Assembly (NCBI RefSeq): GCF_019279795.1
Contig: NC_056727.1
Span: 1,204,945,356 to 1,205,009,355 of the forward strand
DNA from: Protopterus annectens
Taxonomy: Eukaryota > Chordata > Ceratodontiformes > Protopteridae
DNA: 64,000 nucleotides
Direction: 5' to 3'
Notes under the pieces: generated by a model
Database searches by the model: none
What the model saw: only the letters and a program-made list of their open reading frames with translations
What the model was told of the DNA's origin: nothing
Shown here: positions 10,591 through 20,599 of the stretch, piece by piece
Numbering within the stretch: the stretch's first letter is position 1
Layout: every line of letters starts with the position of its first letter
Translations under genes and position numbers: made by a program

Positions 10591-10727
10591 AGCACAAAAG
10601 CTACTATGAAGATAGTGGAAAGGCAGGAGGAGCCCTCCACAATCCCATGAAGGATAGCCTTGGCAAATCCTTCCCTGGTTGTGGATAGGACATACAAATT
10701 ATAATGCTTAGTTAATGTGTGAAAAGA

Positions 10728-11664
10728 TCAAGTAGTAGCTTCAAAAATGGAATTGGTGTCCAAACCCTTGGAGAAAGCTTCCATGGAATCCACTGCCTTA
10801 TAAAAAGAAGCCTTAAGAGAAGCAGACAACGGTTTGCTATGAAAAGTAGAACAAAAAATGACCTTTGAAATGTAGGATAAGATGGTTTGATTAGGGACTA
10901 CCACACCCAATGCCCTGGAATAAAAAAAAAAGTTGAACAGATTTTTGAAAGGTCTTTGTTTTGTCTAAATAATATCTCAGCTGTCCATGCAAGTCCAAGG
11001 TATGAAGAACCTTTTCACTAGCAGATTGCAGAGAAGGGAAAAGACCAAGCTGGCTAGACTGATCAAGGGACAACTCTAACTATCTTGGGCATAAAAGGAG
11101 AATTTGTATGGAGCAACATCCTCTCTCTCTCTCTATGAACAGGGGGGAAAAAAGGAGGGACTGCCATCAAGGCTTGGAGTTCAGAAACTCATCTAGTGAA
11201 AATTAAAGCAATCAACAAAAACAGTCTTCTAGGTGCAATGAAGCAACAAGCAGCATGCTCAAAAAGAGCCTGGGTCACCTTTTCAAGGACAAAATTAAGA
11301 TCCCAAAAAGGGGGAATGTGCTTTCTTGGGGTCTGATATGAAGGATGCCTTTTAGAAATTGCTCCCTTTAAATCTGGAGGCCAAAAGAGGGTTCAGTGAC
11401 AGATGGGCAGAGATTGCTGACAAATGAACTTTCACTGAAGAATATGCCAAACAAGTGTGTAGCAAATCACACAGGAAAGAACCATGGGACCCCCCACTGA
11501 AAGGGATCCTGGTGATGTTTAGGACACCAGACAAAGAAAATCTCTTCCATTTGTTCATATATGATTTCCTGGTATTGGGTTTCCTGGCCTCCTGCAGGAC
11601 CCCAAGCACATCCTTAAAAAATTGGTGTCAGAAAGGAATCAAAACCCTATCTCCCAAAGTGTAG
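10728..11664 (-). pseudogene. DIRS tyrosine recombinase, broken
   Basis: Tyrosine recombinases of this group integrate the circular DNA copy. The N-terminal core-binding wording is clear: ARKPNTRKSYMNKWKRFSLS then YSSVKVHLSAISAHLSLNP (11,609-11,352). The later region gives KVLHTLDLHGQLRYYLDKTK and FQKSVQLFFLFQGIGCGSP (11,073-10,891), continuing as NQTILSYISKVIFCSTF (10,910-10,728), which resembles the catalytic-domain helices. I could not place the full R-H-R-Y set, and several stops interrupt the gene. It lies next to the RNase H region in the usual order. Confidence 0.75.
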
Positions 11665-11719
11665 GTTGAAGACTGAACAAATGAGGGTGGAGGAAAGAAT
11701 TTGTCCTGTGTGAGAAAGT

Positions 11720-12471
11720 CTATGCTGTGAGGTAAACTTGTGATTGCCCCTGGCCAGATGGAATTAAGAGGGTGACCAATGTTATCTGGGCCAAAAGGGA
11801 GTCACCAATAAGATTTCTGGAGTGTCCTCCTTGATCTTTAGAAGGACCTTGGGAAGAGGAGGAAAGACAAAGGAACATTCTCTTCCAAGAGAAAGACATG
11901 ATGCTCACTTCCCAAGCCAAAGGGCTTTGGGACCCTGGAACAGAACTGAGGGAGTTGTCTGTTCAGAGGGAAGGCAAATAAATCTATTAGAGGCATACAG
12001 CACCAATGAACTATGTCCAGAAACATTTCTATGAGGCATCCATTCCAGATGTGTCCTGGACCTGCTGACAGAATCTGTCAAGTTTATATAGACTGCATGT
12101 AGGGTCTCCTGCAGATTGATGGTTATTTTCCATGCTTGAAGGGCTTGTCTGCAAAGAAAGCAAGACATTGTGCCTCATTGATTGTTGATGTACTACATGA
12201 CTGTGGTGTTGTCTAAAAACTTTAAAGGTGCCTAGCATCCAGAGTAAGTGGAAAGCTTAAGAGCCAGAACGTGAGCCCTCATTTCCTTGATGATGATGTG
12301 ACCTGCCCTCTGTTGAGGGGACCAAACATCCTGAACCTTCAGGGTGTCTGAAGCAGCTCCCCACTCCAGATTGGGTGTCCATGAAGAGTTCCTGGGACAG
12401 TTGAGGAGGCTGGAAGAGAAGACCCAGATTGAAGGACACCCGTTTAATCTACCAGTTCCAATTTGAGACAA
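11720..12471 (-). pseudogene. DIRS RNase H region, broken
   Basis: Peptides such as PLIDLFAFPLNRQLPQFCSR (12,026-11,838) match the DLFA-N-LP-FCSR wording seen after the reverse transcriptase in DIRS elements. Nearby pieces (12,471-12,029) fit the preceding RNase H core, for example EMRAHVLALKLS. The gene is split over at least three frames. Copy 3 at 19,261-19,610 carries the same region with HTTVVWYINK-like wording. Confidence 0.65.
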
Positions 12472-12929
12472 GGGAGCAGAGGAACCAGAGTCTAGAGGGT
12501 GCAGGTTGAAGCCACACTGATCGGAGATACTACTGATATCGTCTCATATTAAGTCGGGCCTGGAAGTCTGGCCTAGGGAAGTATAGGTATGGTAGAAGCC
12601 ATGAACTCCCAGTGCCTTAGGAAACTTCATGGCCAGAAGACGGGAAGGAAAGAAAGGAAATAATTTGAGAGAGACAGAACCTTGGTGTCAGGAAGACAGG
12701 CTAGCATTGGAACAGTTTGGATCCTGTGGCCTTGAAAAATATGGTCCTGAGATGGAGTCAACACTGACTTCTGACTGTTGACTGTGAACCCCAGGATGTG
12801 CAGTAGAAGCTAGGTAAAATAAAGATACTGCACTATCTTCGTTTGGAATGGGCCTGAAGCAAGAGATCTGTCCAGACAGGAAAAAATCCAAATGCCCCAA
12901 AGCATGAAAAGGTGACCACAGGAGCTAGT

Positions 12930-13400
12930 CATCTGGTGAATACCCTTGGGGCTTGCTGGCAGCCCAAAGAACAATTCAGAGAACTGAAAATGACAGGAAG
13001 AAACACAAATTCAAAACTTTCTTGACTAGAAGCTGGTTAGGAATAGGAAGGTGGGCATCCTTCTGGTCCACGGAAACTAAAAAGGTTTGGGGAAGCAACA
13101 GCTGAGAGAATCTGAAGAGAATGCCCTCAGAACAATGGCACAATGAGAAAAGTGTTCAGAAAGTAAAAATCCAGGCTGGATCACCAGGACCCCTCTTTTT
13201 CTGGGGACTAGAAACATTCTGGAATAAAGCCCTAGACCTCTCTCAGTCTGTGGAACCAAATGAATAGTGTTCTGGTCTAACAGATTCTGCAATACTCTTG
13301 GAAAATGGAGTTGTTCCACAGGAGGTTGAGGGATACCAGAGAAGGAGGGAAGGTATTTCAGGCCATAAAATAACCCTGCTTGATAATGGAGAGAACCCAA
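12930..13400 (-). pseudogene. DIRS reverse transcriptase, broken
   Basis: VLQNLLDQNTIHLVPQTERG followed by YSRMFLVPRKRG (13,400-13,077) is the N-terminal finger region before the first aspartate block. Continuing minus in another frame gives VDQKDAHLPIPN near 13,070, the degraded form of LDLKDAYFHIPI. The polymerase YxDD block was not found in frame. Relative to copy 1 this copy has lost more of the hallmark residues. Confidence 0.7.
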
Positions 13401-13959
13401 ATCTCTGCGAGGAGTTTTTGCCAGACTGGGAGAAAGAGAGAGAAAGCTTGAGGGACAAGGGAACTTGGCCGAGAGGAAGGAAGGGCAGAAAGTCAGATGA
13501 CTACAGACTTGTCAGCAAAGGACTGCTTGTGGGGCCCTAGGCATTTGTGCAAGTTCATCAGAACACACATGCCTATGAGCCTTCTTACCTTTGGAACACT
13601 GTCTAGGCAGTCTACAAAAAAAGGCAGTCTTATTAGGATAGTTCCTCTGAAACATGGGATTGGGAGAAAAATATGTGCTTCAAATCTTTCATGACCTTCC
13701 TCTGATTATGCAAGGTCTTACAGAACTCTGCCATATCAGTGCCAAACAAGTTTTGGTTATACAGAGGAGTATCCAGGAATTTTACTTTAATATCATCTGG
13801 CAAGGCTTGAAGGCAAAGCCAAAAATAGTGTCATCACACAGCCAGAGGCAGCCTTACAGGAGGAATCTGCTGCATCATAGCTACACTTCATACAGTTACA
13901 GGCAACTTGAGAAGAGGAACCCAGTAAAAGAGCTCAGACCTTACTCTGAGTCAGCCACG

Positions 13960-14442
13960 TCAGAGATCATATTCCCATTCTGGAAGAGAGAAAATGTATC
14001 TTGCCATATGGGTCTGGTAATTTATAGTCCTAAAGGCTAAGATAATAGAAATGTATACTTTCTTACCAGTCCTCTCCATAGCTCCACTGTCCTTGTCCAA
14101 GGGAAACAGCTTAGCATGCAACAGCCTAGGAGGCTTATCAACAGACACAGAAATCAGCGCTGGATCAGATGAAGGATATTCATACAAACACTTGGAAGCA
14201 TATGGCACCTTAGAGAACCCATTAGGCATCTTAGGAGCTGAAGGCTGGGAGTCTGTTGCCAGGGAAGTAGCCAAGAAGGTATCCAACAGAGCAGCTAGCA
14301 CAGGAGGAGCAGTAGAAGGTTTACGAGAGTCCATCTGTAATAACCCATAATTCCTTTTCTGGACATTGGATACGTGGGAGCAATCCCATTTAAAATGTTC
14401 CATTATACGCAGGATTGTCTCCCCAAAGGATAGTTCCTCCAA
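13960..14442 (-). pseudogene. DIRS gag-like protein, C-terminal part
   Basis: A 160-codon open stretch with RKPSTAPPVLAALLDTF in the middle and LFPLDKDSGAMERTGKKVYI then INYQTHMARYIFSLPEWEYD at the end. The PLD...GKK-Y...NYQ-HMARY pattern is characteristic of the first protein of vertebrate DIRS elements. It is the longest intact piece of copy 2. Its ATG is probably internal, since related sequence continues upstream in other frames to about 15,050. DIRS copy 1 has a weak counterpart at 2,928-2,635. Confidence 0.7.
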
Positions 14443-15459
14443 AAGAGGATCAGGACTTACTCTGACCCATAGTCTAAAGGAGAAGGCAGCTGAGACAAGT
14501 AAGCAAGAGAGTCCACATTACAGTCTGAGTCCTCATTCGAGGACTCAGGGTCCGCTTGCCATTTTGGGGGGTAGAGGAACAAGGAGGTACATGAACCAAA
14601 ACTACCAAAGGAATCATTAAGGCCATCAAACCATTGATGAAGGCTTGAATGAAGTCCTGCCATTCCATTTGTGGATCCATTGTAGCAGCGACCACATTTA
14701 GTTTTTTTGCCTTTTCTTCAATGGGACATCTGCCCTGACAAAATGGGGTGGTTAGGACCCCTGCCTTGATTCAATCAAGGTACTCCGCACCTATATCCTA
14801 ACAAGGACCTGAGGAATCCCTTTCAGCCACTCTAATAATCAGATGTGGTCCCCTTCAATGTCCACGGCAGACGTTTGCAATACTTCAGAGGACATACAAG
14901 AAGCAGGTTCAGTGACAGTCTCAGAGGAGGTCACAGCAAAAGAAACAGATGGTAATGCAGACTGTCCTCCAGATTCTTGTGCACTTCAAAAGAGATGTCC
15001 AGTGGAGGCTGGACAGCATGAGACTCAGGCCTGGATTTCTTAGCCACGTTCCTGAGCAGTGTCTGTACCTTGGGGCAAGTGGCTTCTGCCACTCTACCTT
15101 GGGCTAACAGCTTGAGACTTTTGTTCTCAGATAAATGGAAAGGAAAGAAAGATGGCTATGTATAATTTTGGATACAAAAGCCTGACATATGAAACACTTG
15201 AGTGTGTTTGTAAGATGCACCTAAGCAAACCAGGTACCTATTGTGGTGGCCCTTATGGGGAATCTGCCTTCCACACTGACATTTCCCTTTCTTGGACGAC
15301 AGGTAACTCACTGAAAAATATAATAAAAAGAAACTGGAACCCCAGTAGGGTACTTATCTTGAAGACACAGGCTCAGTATAACCGGCAAAAATAAGGGCAT
15401 TCAGTCCAATGTATGATGATGGCATTCAGACTGGTGGCAATGAAGTTTTCGATTGAGAG

Positions 15460-15640
15460 CGTACGTAAATTTCCTTTATGCCCTACACTTGTACAGAAAG
15501 CATATGTTTCACGTACAATGCTTTTCCATAATAAAGGCTTTGGTATACAGGCTGGATGCTGGGCTATCCTTATCAGGAGATCCCCGAGGTAATGAATATT
15601 GCAATATGGATATGGAAAGGCATCCAAGGTTACAGCCTGT
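15460..15640 (-). repeat. DIRS copy 2, 5' inverted terminal repeat
   Basis: Contains AAGGCTTTGGTATACAGGCT (15,534-15,553) and GGATGCTGGGCTATCCTTAT, shared with the end of DIRS copy 1 (3,828 onward) and inverted at 10,175-10,325. It marks the 5' end of this minus-strand element. Confidence 0.75.
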
Positions 15641-16430
15641 GACACTACTGAAAAGCCTAGCCAACTGACCTAATAGTAAGGAGTCTTATTCCTCTTGGAA
15701 GGAGAATGTTCCCACATACCCCAGGTATGAATTTATGGGCTCCCATACATTTGCAAAGTCTAGATTTAAAGAATACCAGCGAGTGCAAAGGAAGCCAGTT
15801 CCAAAGGCAAAGTATGTTTTAGGTTCAGTACCTACAGTGTCAGCAGGTATTGGTAAAGGTTTTGAACGCTGCACTGTATGCTGTACTACTGGGTCTAGAG
15901 AGGTGAAAAATCAAAAGGCACAGGTATTTCCAAGCAGAGAAAATCCTAAGTGAACATCTCCTTAAAGGAACCTATACAATACTAAGTATATGGAAAAAGT
16001 TTTTAATTATCCATGATAAAGTACAGTTGTATAGGTAACTTATCACAGCAAACATTCAAATAGATAAGTTATATTATTTATTACTTTTGGCACTTTGTCA
16101 TTTGTTAACTGGGTTGGTCCAACTGAGCCAGGGGCCCACCAGAGGAGAAAAGCTCCAGATACAAATAATATTACAAAAGAGAGATACATTAACTTCTTGT
16201 CACTATACCATTGTAAAACATCAAAAATAAGCATTATTTTATACAGTTGTGTTCAAGATTGCAGATGATAGTACAGTAACAGCAATATATTCTATATGCC
16301 AAAATATATACAGGTAACAGCAATAAACTCCATGAGCAAAAATATTAACATGAATAAGATGCAGGTATACAGTAATAAACTTATTAGAAAGAAAATAGAA
16401 AATAAGAAATATGCTTAGAGTAAGGATGTA
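15641..16430. other. No recognised gene
   Basis: Around 800 bases of AT-rich sequence. I see no convincing coding region or repeat end. The right part may be the 3' untranslated tail of the LINE remnant that follows on the minus strand. Confidence 0.4.
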
Positions 16431-17100
16431 GAATTAGGGAGAGCGCAGTAGGATGTCAGGAAGGAGTCTGACAAGGACAGGACCAGGTCCGTTAGTGGGT
16501 AGTTTTTAAACTAGAGTTTGAATTGGGCTTTATGGGGAATACTTCTTGTATTAAGAGGAAGGGCATTCCAGGTTTGAGCGACAGAGAATTTATAATACAG
16601 ACTTTCCTATATTTTTTGTTGGTTTGTAGATGCCTAGATGAGGTTTGTCAGATGTACGAAACTGGTGATACAATGTTTGAGATGGAGGGACAGAAGTGGG
16701 GTTATAGAGATCTGAGTGAGTAATTTGTAGTTGAGGAAGAAGTTGTTTCTGGAATTCAGGCCATTGTAAAGACTTAATGCCGAGGCAGTGGTGGGATTTA
16801 TAGGGTAGACTGGAGGCAACTCTAGCTTATTTTGTTGTAAATTTGTTCTAATTTGGAGAGGAGATATTAAAGGTTAGTGAGGACTGGAGCTGCATACAGA
16901 AGACAGGGTAAGAGAAGAGACATGGGCAAGGGAGGGTTTGGTGGAGGGTGAGTAATTTGTAATTATGGTACAGAAGACCAAGCTTTTGGTGTTTTTTTTT
17001 TTTTTTTTTAAATATACGATTGATATGCCTGCCAAATTTTAGTTCATCATGCCAACAAGCATCCTGCCTGTCTGGCCAGTCTAAGAGATCAATTTCCTTC
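16431..17100 (-). mobile_element. LINE remnant, C-terminal end of ORF2
   Basis: Minus-strand reading gives YKFSVAQTWNALPLN then TRSIPHKAQFKL (near 16,600-16,510), which fits the common non-LTR retrotransposon C-terminus (F-V--P--WN-LP--IR). Upstream peptides such as LPYKSHHCLGIKSLQWPEFQ are compatible with the end of a reverse transcriptase. An 18-base T run sits at 16,992-17,009. Clade cannot be told. The frames are broken and the call rests mainly on one motif. Confidence 0.4.
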
Positions 17101-17640
17101 ACCTATGTAATACTCTCTCCTTCCCCTCCCTGGCACACCAGACCATGCAGGTACAAGAAAAGGTTAAATATGGATCTGTACTATCTTCAGAGCTTGCCCT
17201 TCTCAAACAAAGCAGGTTCCTTACCTGCAACTATAAATTAGACTTCTATCACAAAGTGAACAAGCAATCCAACAGATCCCTGCACTTGTGTATATGAGGA
17301 AGGATACACTGTCTGCATTACAGACCCACCTAAGTAAAGAACTCTGGACTATGTGGGGTGTAGTAAGCAGAAATAAAAGGGAGGGGCAGCACTCCAGACA
17401 CAAAAGTGATGAGCATCCCTTGTGGAGAAAATTGGTGGGAACAGGTACTGCAACAGTAACCTACAACTACACAAAGTTTATTAGAACATAGCTGGAGTAT
17501 TCATTACTTCTGAGGAGACTCCCAGAGCTTAGCAAGACAGGGTGGTGGTCAAGTCTTGCACTGCAAGGGAAGCCCAAAAAAACTATCTTGGCAAAAACAG
17601 CAAACCTGGGCGTCCACAAACCATGGGCGAAAATCAATCC
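17101..17640. other. No recognised gene
   Basis: No supported coding region. Open stretches here are short and have no recognisable domain. The text changes character near 17,580, where a PLE-like tail begins on the minus strand. Confidence 0.4.
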
Positions 17641-17697
17641 TTTATTCACCAATAATACATGTTTTCATCCACTACCAGCAGACTTCATCAGATGAAC
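17641..17697 (-). mobile_element. Possible PLE 3' end with degenerate hammerhead motif
   Basis: Minus strand: CTGATGA (17,691-17,685), a possible wobble-rich stem (GTCTGC with GTGGAT), GAAAACATGTA, then a stretch ending GTGAATAAAGG similar to PLE tails elsewhere in the window. The flanks do not pair as stem I and there is an extra A in the GAAA box. I read it as an old PLE tail, not a working ribozyme. Confidence 0.35.
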
Positions 17698-18142
17698 AAA
17701 AATCAATTGTAGAGAACTTTGTTAAATACCCTTCTTACATGATTCTGGCAATAACAGGCGCATGTCCTTTAGTCAGGTTGTTTCAGGTAAGCAGCACTCT
17801 TTGCTACTTCATGCAGCAACGCAGTGAGAAGCTCTTTGAGAGCTCTGTCTTGACAAAACCTTTTTTTCCCCTGTACAACGTGCCCAGATTGTACTGCCTG
17901 GTGAAGGTGTGGACCAAAGATCAGCTGACTGTCTGTAGGATGGATTTAATATTCTCTCGTTGCATAAAGACCACTATAGTGATCATTGCTCTGGCAGAGT
18001 GAGCTTTCGATGGACTAGAAAAACTGCGGTCTGTGCTGTGGTATCAGATGGATATGTAATGGTAGATTCATCTATAGAGGTCTGCTTGGTCACTGGCTGT
18101 CTTCTTCTCAATTGTAAAAAAAGACAAACCAATCCATCCAAT

Positions 18143-18400
18143 CAAAAGAATGACCTTTATTGAATTCCATAAAGTCAGTTAAGTGCTTCATCCTGACTTC
18201 ACCAGAAATGTCCCCAGGAGCTTTTTTAGGCAATTATGTGGAGTATTGACATCAGTATTTCTTCAGAATGATTCCATTTGCAGCTTGCTGTGGTACTTTC
18301 ACTGTAGGAATGCATGGAGCAGAGATAGCTTAGAAGACAGATGAACTCCTGTTCAGGATGAAAGTGCTCAACTGTTTATGGAATTCAATAAAGGTGGTCT
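18143..18400. repeat. Short inverted repeat resembling paired PLE tails
   Basis: ATGGAATTCAATAAAGGT occurs on the plus strand at about 18,378-18,395 and its complement near 18,150-18,170, each next to a GATGAA-G-GCT sequence that recalls the end of a hammerhead core. The plus copy has a perfect TCCTG-TT-CAGGA hairpin. No protein is associated. Confidence 0.4.
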
Positions 18401-18549
18401 GCGGAGTACAATTTCTTTTGGTTGTGTGCTTTGCTTTTTTCAAAGGAGAGTCAACTGCTTGGTTTTCCTCTACTACTATGTTCTCTCCAGGTAAAATATG
18501 AGCTGTCTGTGCACATCCACAGACAGAATTCTCTCTCCCCTTCTTAATT

Positions 18550-19610
18550 TTGGGGAAGAAGGCTGGTAGCTGGATGGTCCAATTAAGTGTGAATTTGAAG
18601 ACTACATTTGGTATAAAGAAGGGATTGGTTCTAAGGCTTAAACTGTTCCTATGGAACACTAAAAAGGGAATAGTGCACATTAGTAGCTGCAGCAATGAAA
18701 CTCTCCTGGTTGAGGCTATGGTTATTAGGAAAACATTCCTTCAGGAGAGGAATTTCAAAGAAAATCTTGTATGCTGGCTTAAAAGGAACCTGGGTCAGCT
18801 TCCCAGTACACTGTCTAAGCCCTATAACAGCAACATTTTTTCCTTGGTGACTAAATGTGAAGAACCCCATTTCAGAACTGTTTAACTTGGGGAAGGCAGG
18901 ATAAGGAGAATCCCAAGGCAGACCAGCCAAAATGGCTGAGAAGTGAACCTTATTGGAATCCGAGGCTAAATTATCTTTAAGCAAATCAATCATGTATTGG
19001 AGGATCAAGGACACCCCGGCATTCCAGGGACCCTGGCCACTAAGTTTTGCATAAAGAAAACCTTCTTCATTTGGAAATAGCAAACATTCTCACGTTAATT
19101 CTTCTAGATTTCTTGAAAAACTGTGAGATCATTCTCTGCATACTGGTTGCAGAAGGGCATTAAAATCCTATCCTCCAGGCTGTCGCAGTCAGTAGATTGG
19201 AATGAAAGAGATCCCTTGCCCTGGATCAGTTAGTTGGACTACCATGTCTGGGAGTGTCTGCTAACATCCTTCTGCCATATCCATTAGTACTGGAAACCAG
19301 TGTTTAGTTCTCAAGGAATATATTCTGCATTTAGAAACATATGGTGTTACACTGCCACTTCTCAGGCTATCGTGGTCAACATGCACAGCAGCTATGATTC
19401 GATCCCTCCCTATTTGTTGATATACCACACAACTGTGGTATTGGTTCTGAGCGTTTGGAGGGTCCCTTTTCTCCAGAGCTGGTTTACTGTCCTCAGGCCT
19501 GAATGACAGATGATGCATTTTCTTCTGCTAATCACAGAAGCCCTGTACCTTAAGACTCTAGGAGCAAGCTGCCTTTGGCAATGACCAATACATCTTTGGT
19601 CAGACAATGG
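18550..19610 (-). mobile_element. DIRS-type retrotransposon (copy 3), recombinase and RNase H relic
   Basis: The minus strand reads, from right to left, a possible RNase H piece (TNTTVVWYINK near 19,420; VYQQIGRDRIIAAVHVDHD at 19,518-19,261), then a 144-codon stretch (19,083-18,649) with DSNKVHFSAILAGLPWDSP and LTQVPFKPAYKIFFEIPLL, then LNQESFIAAATN. The KVHFSAI and VPFKP...LL wording matches the core-binding region of DIRS tyrosine recombinases. No terminal repeats were found. It is the third DIRS copy on the same strand. Confidence 0.6.
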
Positions 19611-19675
19611 TTGTGGATTCCTGGGTAACTGGTACCCCCATATTCAGCTTTACATGCGTCATCCAACAATGCAGT

Positions 19676-19860
19676 TCACAGATAAGTACTAGGCTAGCTG
19701 TCCTTGCAGGCCATTTTAAGCCTAGCCAATTTCCCTTTTTGTGCTTCAGTTAGCCTACCCCATTTGGTTAGAGATTCGCCTTACGTATCCCATGGTGGAC
19801 AATTATATATTACTCCTAATGAGAATAAGTGGGCTCATACCATAGATAATCTGAGGGGGA
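19676..19860 (-). repeat. SINE-like repeat copy 1
   Basis: The core AGTACTAGGCTAGCTG...GGCCATTTTAAGCCTAGCCA (19,685-19,727) and about 130 further bases match 27,780-27,980 in the opposite orientation, at roughly 75-80% by eye. The shared core also occurs at 28,045-28,105. No protein is encoded. I infer a non-autonomous interspersed repeat. Confidence 0.65.
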
Positions 19861-20416
19861 CACATGCATGAACTAAAGCATTTAGGAGCTGCTTCTGTCC
19901 ATTAGTAATATCGGGGTAAATGTTCTGTTTCTGATTCATAGATCCATGTTGTGCTTTAATATGGACACAGGTGAACTTGCTAATTACCGCCTTATAAGCC
20001 TATCAGTGCAATCCAACCAAATTGTGTCCCTGTATATCACTGGTGTCTATTAGGAGGGCTTATGTTAAGTTTCTATGTGGGAGGGTTATGATAGTAGACA
20101 GAGCTAGAGAGTAATGATCAAAGTAAATGTCATTTAGAACTACACGTAGTCTAAACGAAATTTCATGAATCAGCGCAATTCTTGAGATTACAATGGAAAG
20201 TGAAACACATACAAGTAGAGGAACAAACATAACAAATACAATACTACTCCCAATACATGCAAGAAAGAGCACAAACATTTACCACTCATACGAAAAGAAT
20301 ACCCTCCCCAGAGTAAAATTAACTACCCTATTTAAAAGTAATACAAAACACACTACAGAATGAAATGCTCAAGTTATTTGTCTAATATTGCACTTGAGTT
20401 AGTTAAATAATACTGA
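19861..20416. other. No recognised gene
   Basis: AT-rich sequence with a hydrophobic 72-codon open stretch on the minus strand (20,278-20,060) that shows no family motif. I do not support a gene here. Confidence 0.4.
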
Positions 20417-20599
20417 CTATGGATATAATAAATAAATATTACACTTACTTGGAATACATGCAGGTATACATTTCACAAAGAAAAATTGACTTGTGTCCAG
20501 ACCCCTGGGACTAGTGCCTGGGTTCAGAAGTCTAATCACTGTAGAGTAGAAACTGTTACTGAATCTTGTAGTCCTGTACGGAATGCTGCGATATGTCCT
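20417..20599 (-). mobile_element. LINE C-terminal tail of uncertain clade
   Basis: Minus strand reads TYRSIPYRTTRFSNSFYSTV then IRLLNPGTSPRG. This R-TTRF-NSF-P--IRLLN wording is typical of the C-terminal end of some non-LTR retrotransposon proteins. It follows the CR1-like LINE but does not match the CR1 tail seen at 46,685-46,740, so it may belong to another element. Confidence 0.4.

Larger units (their letters stand above)
10175..15640 (-). mobile_element. DIRS-type retrotransposon (copy 2), near full length, decayed
   Basis: This copy runs on the minus strand from an inverted repeat at 15,460-15,640 to its partner at 10,175-10,325. The coding order is gag-like, reverse transcriptase, RNase H, tyrosine recombinase, as expected for DIRS elements. 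An extra copy of terminal sequence at 10,535-10,590 looks like the internal complementary region that DIRS elements use to circularise their DNA. Every gene is broken by stops or frame changes. Length, about 5.5 kb, is typical of the group. No methyltransferase domain was recognised. Confidence 0.8.

Noticed and set aside
18143-18400. Two further hammerhead-like cores
   Set aside because: One reads CAGATGA and the other CTGGTGA with GAAG, and neither has a stem I; listed only as a possible PLE-tail repeat.
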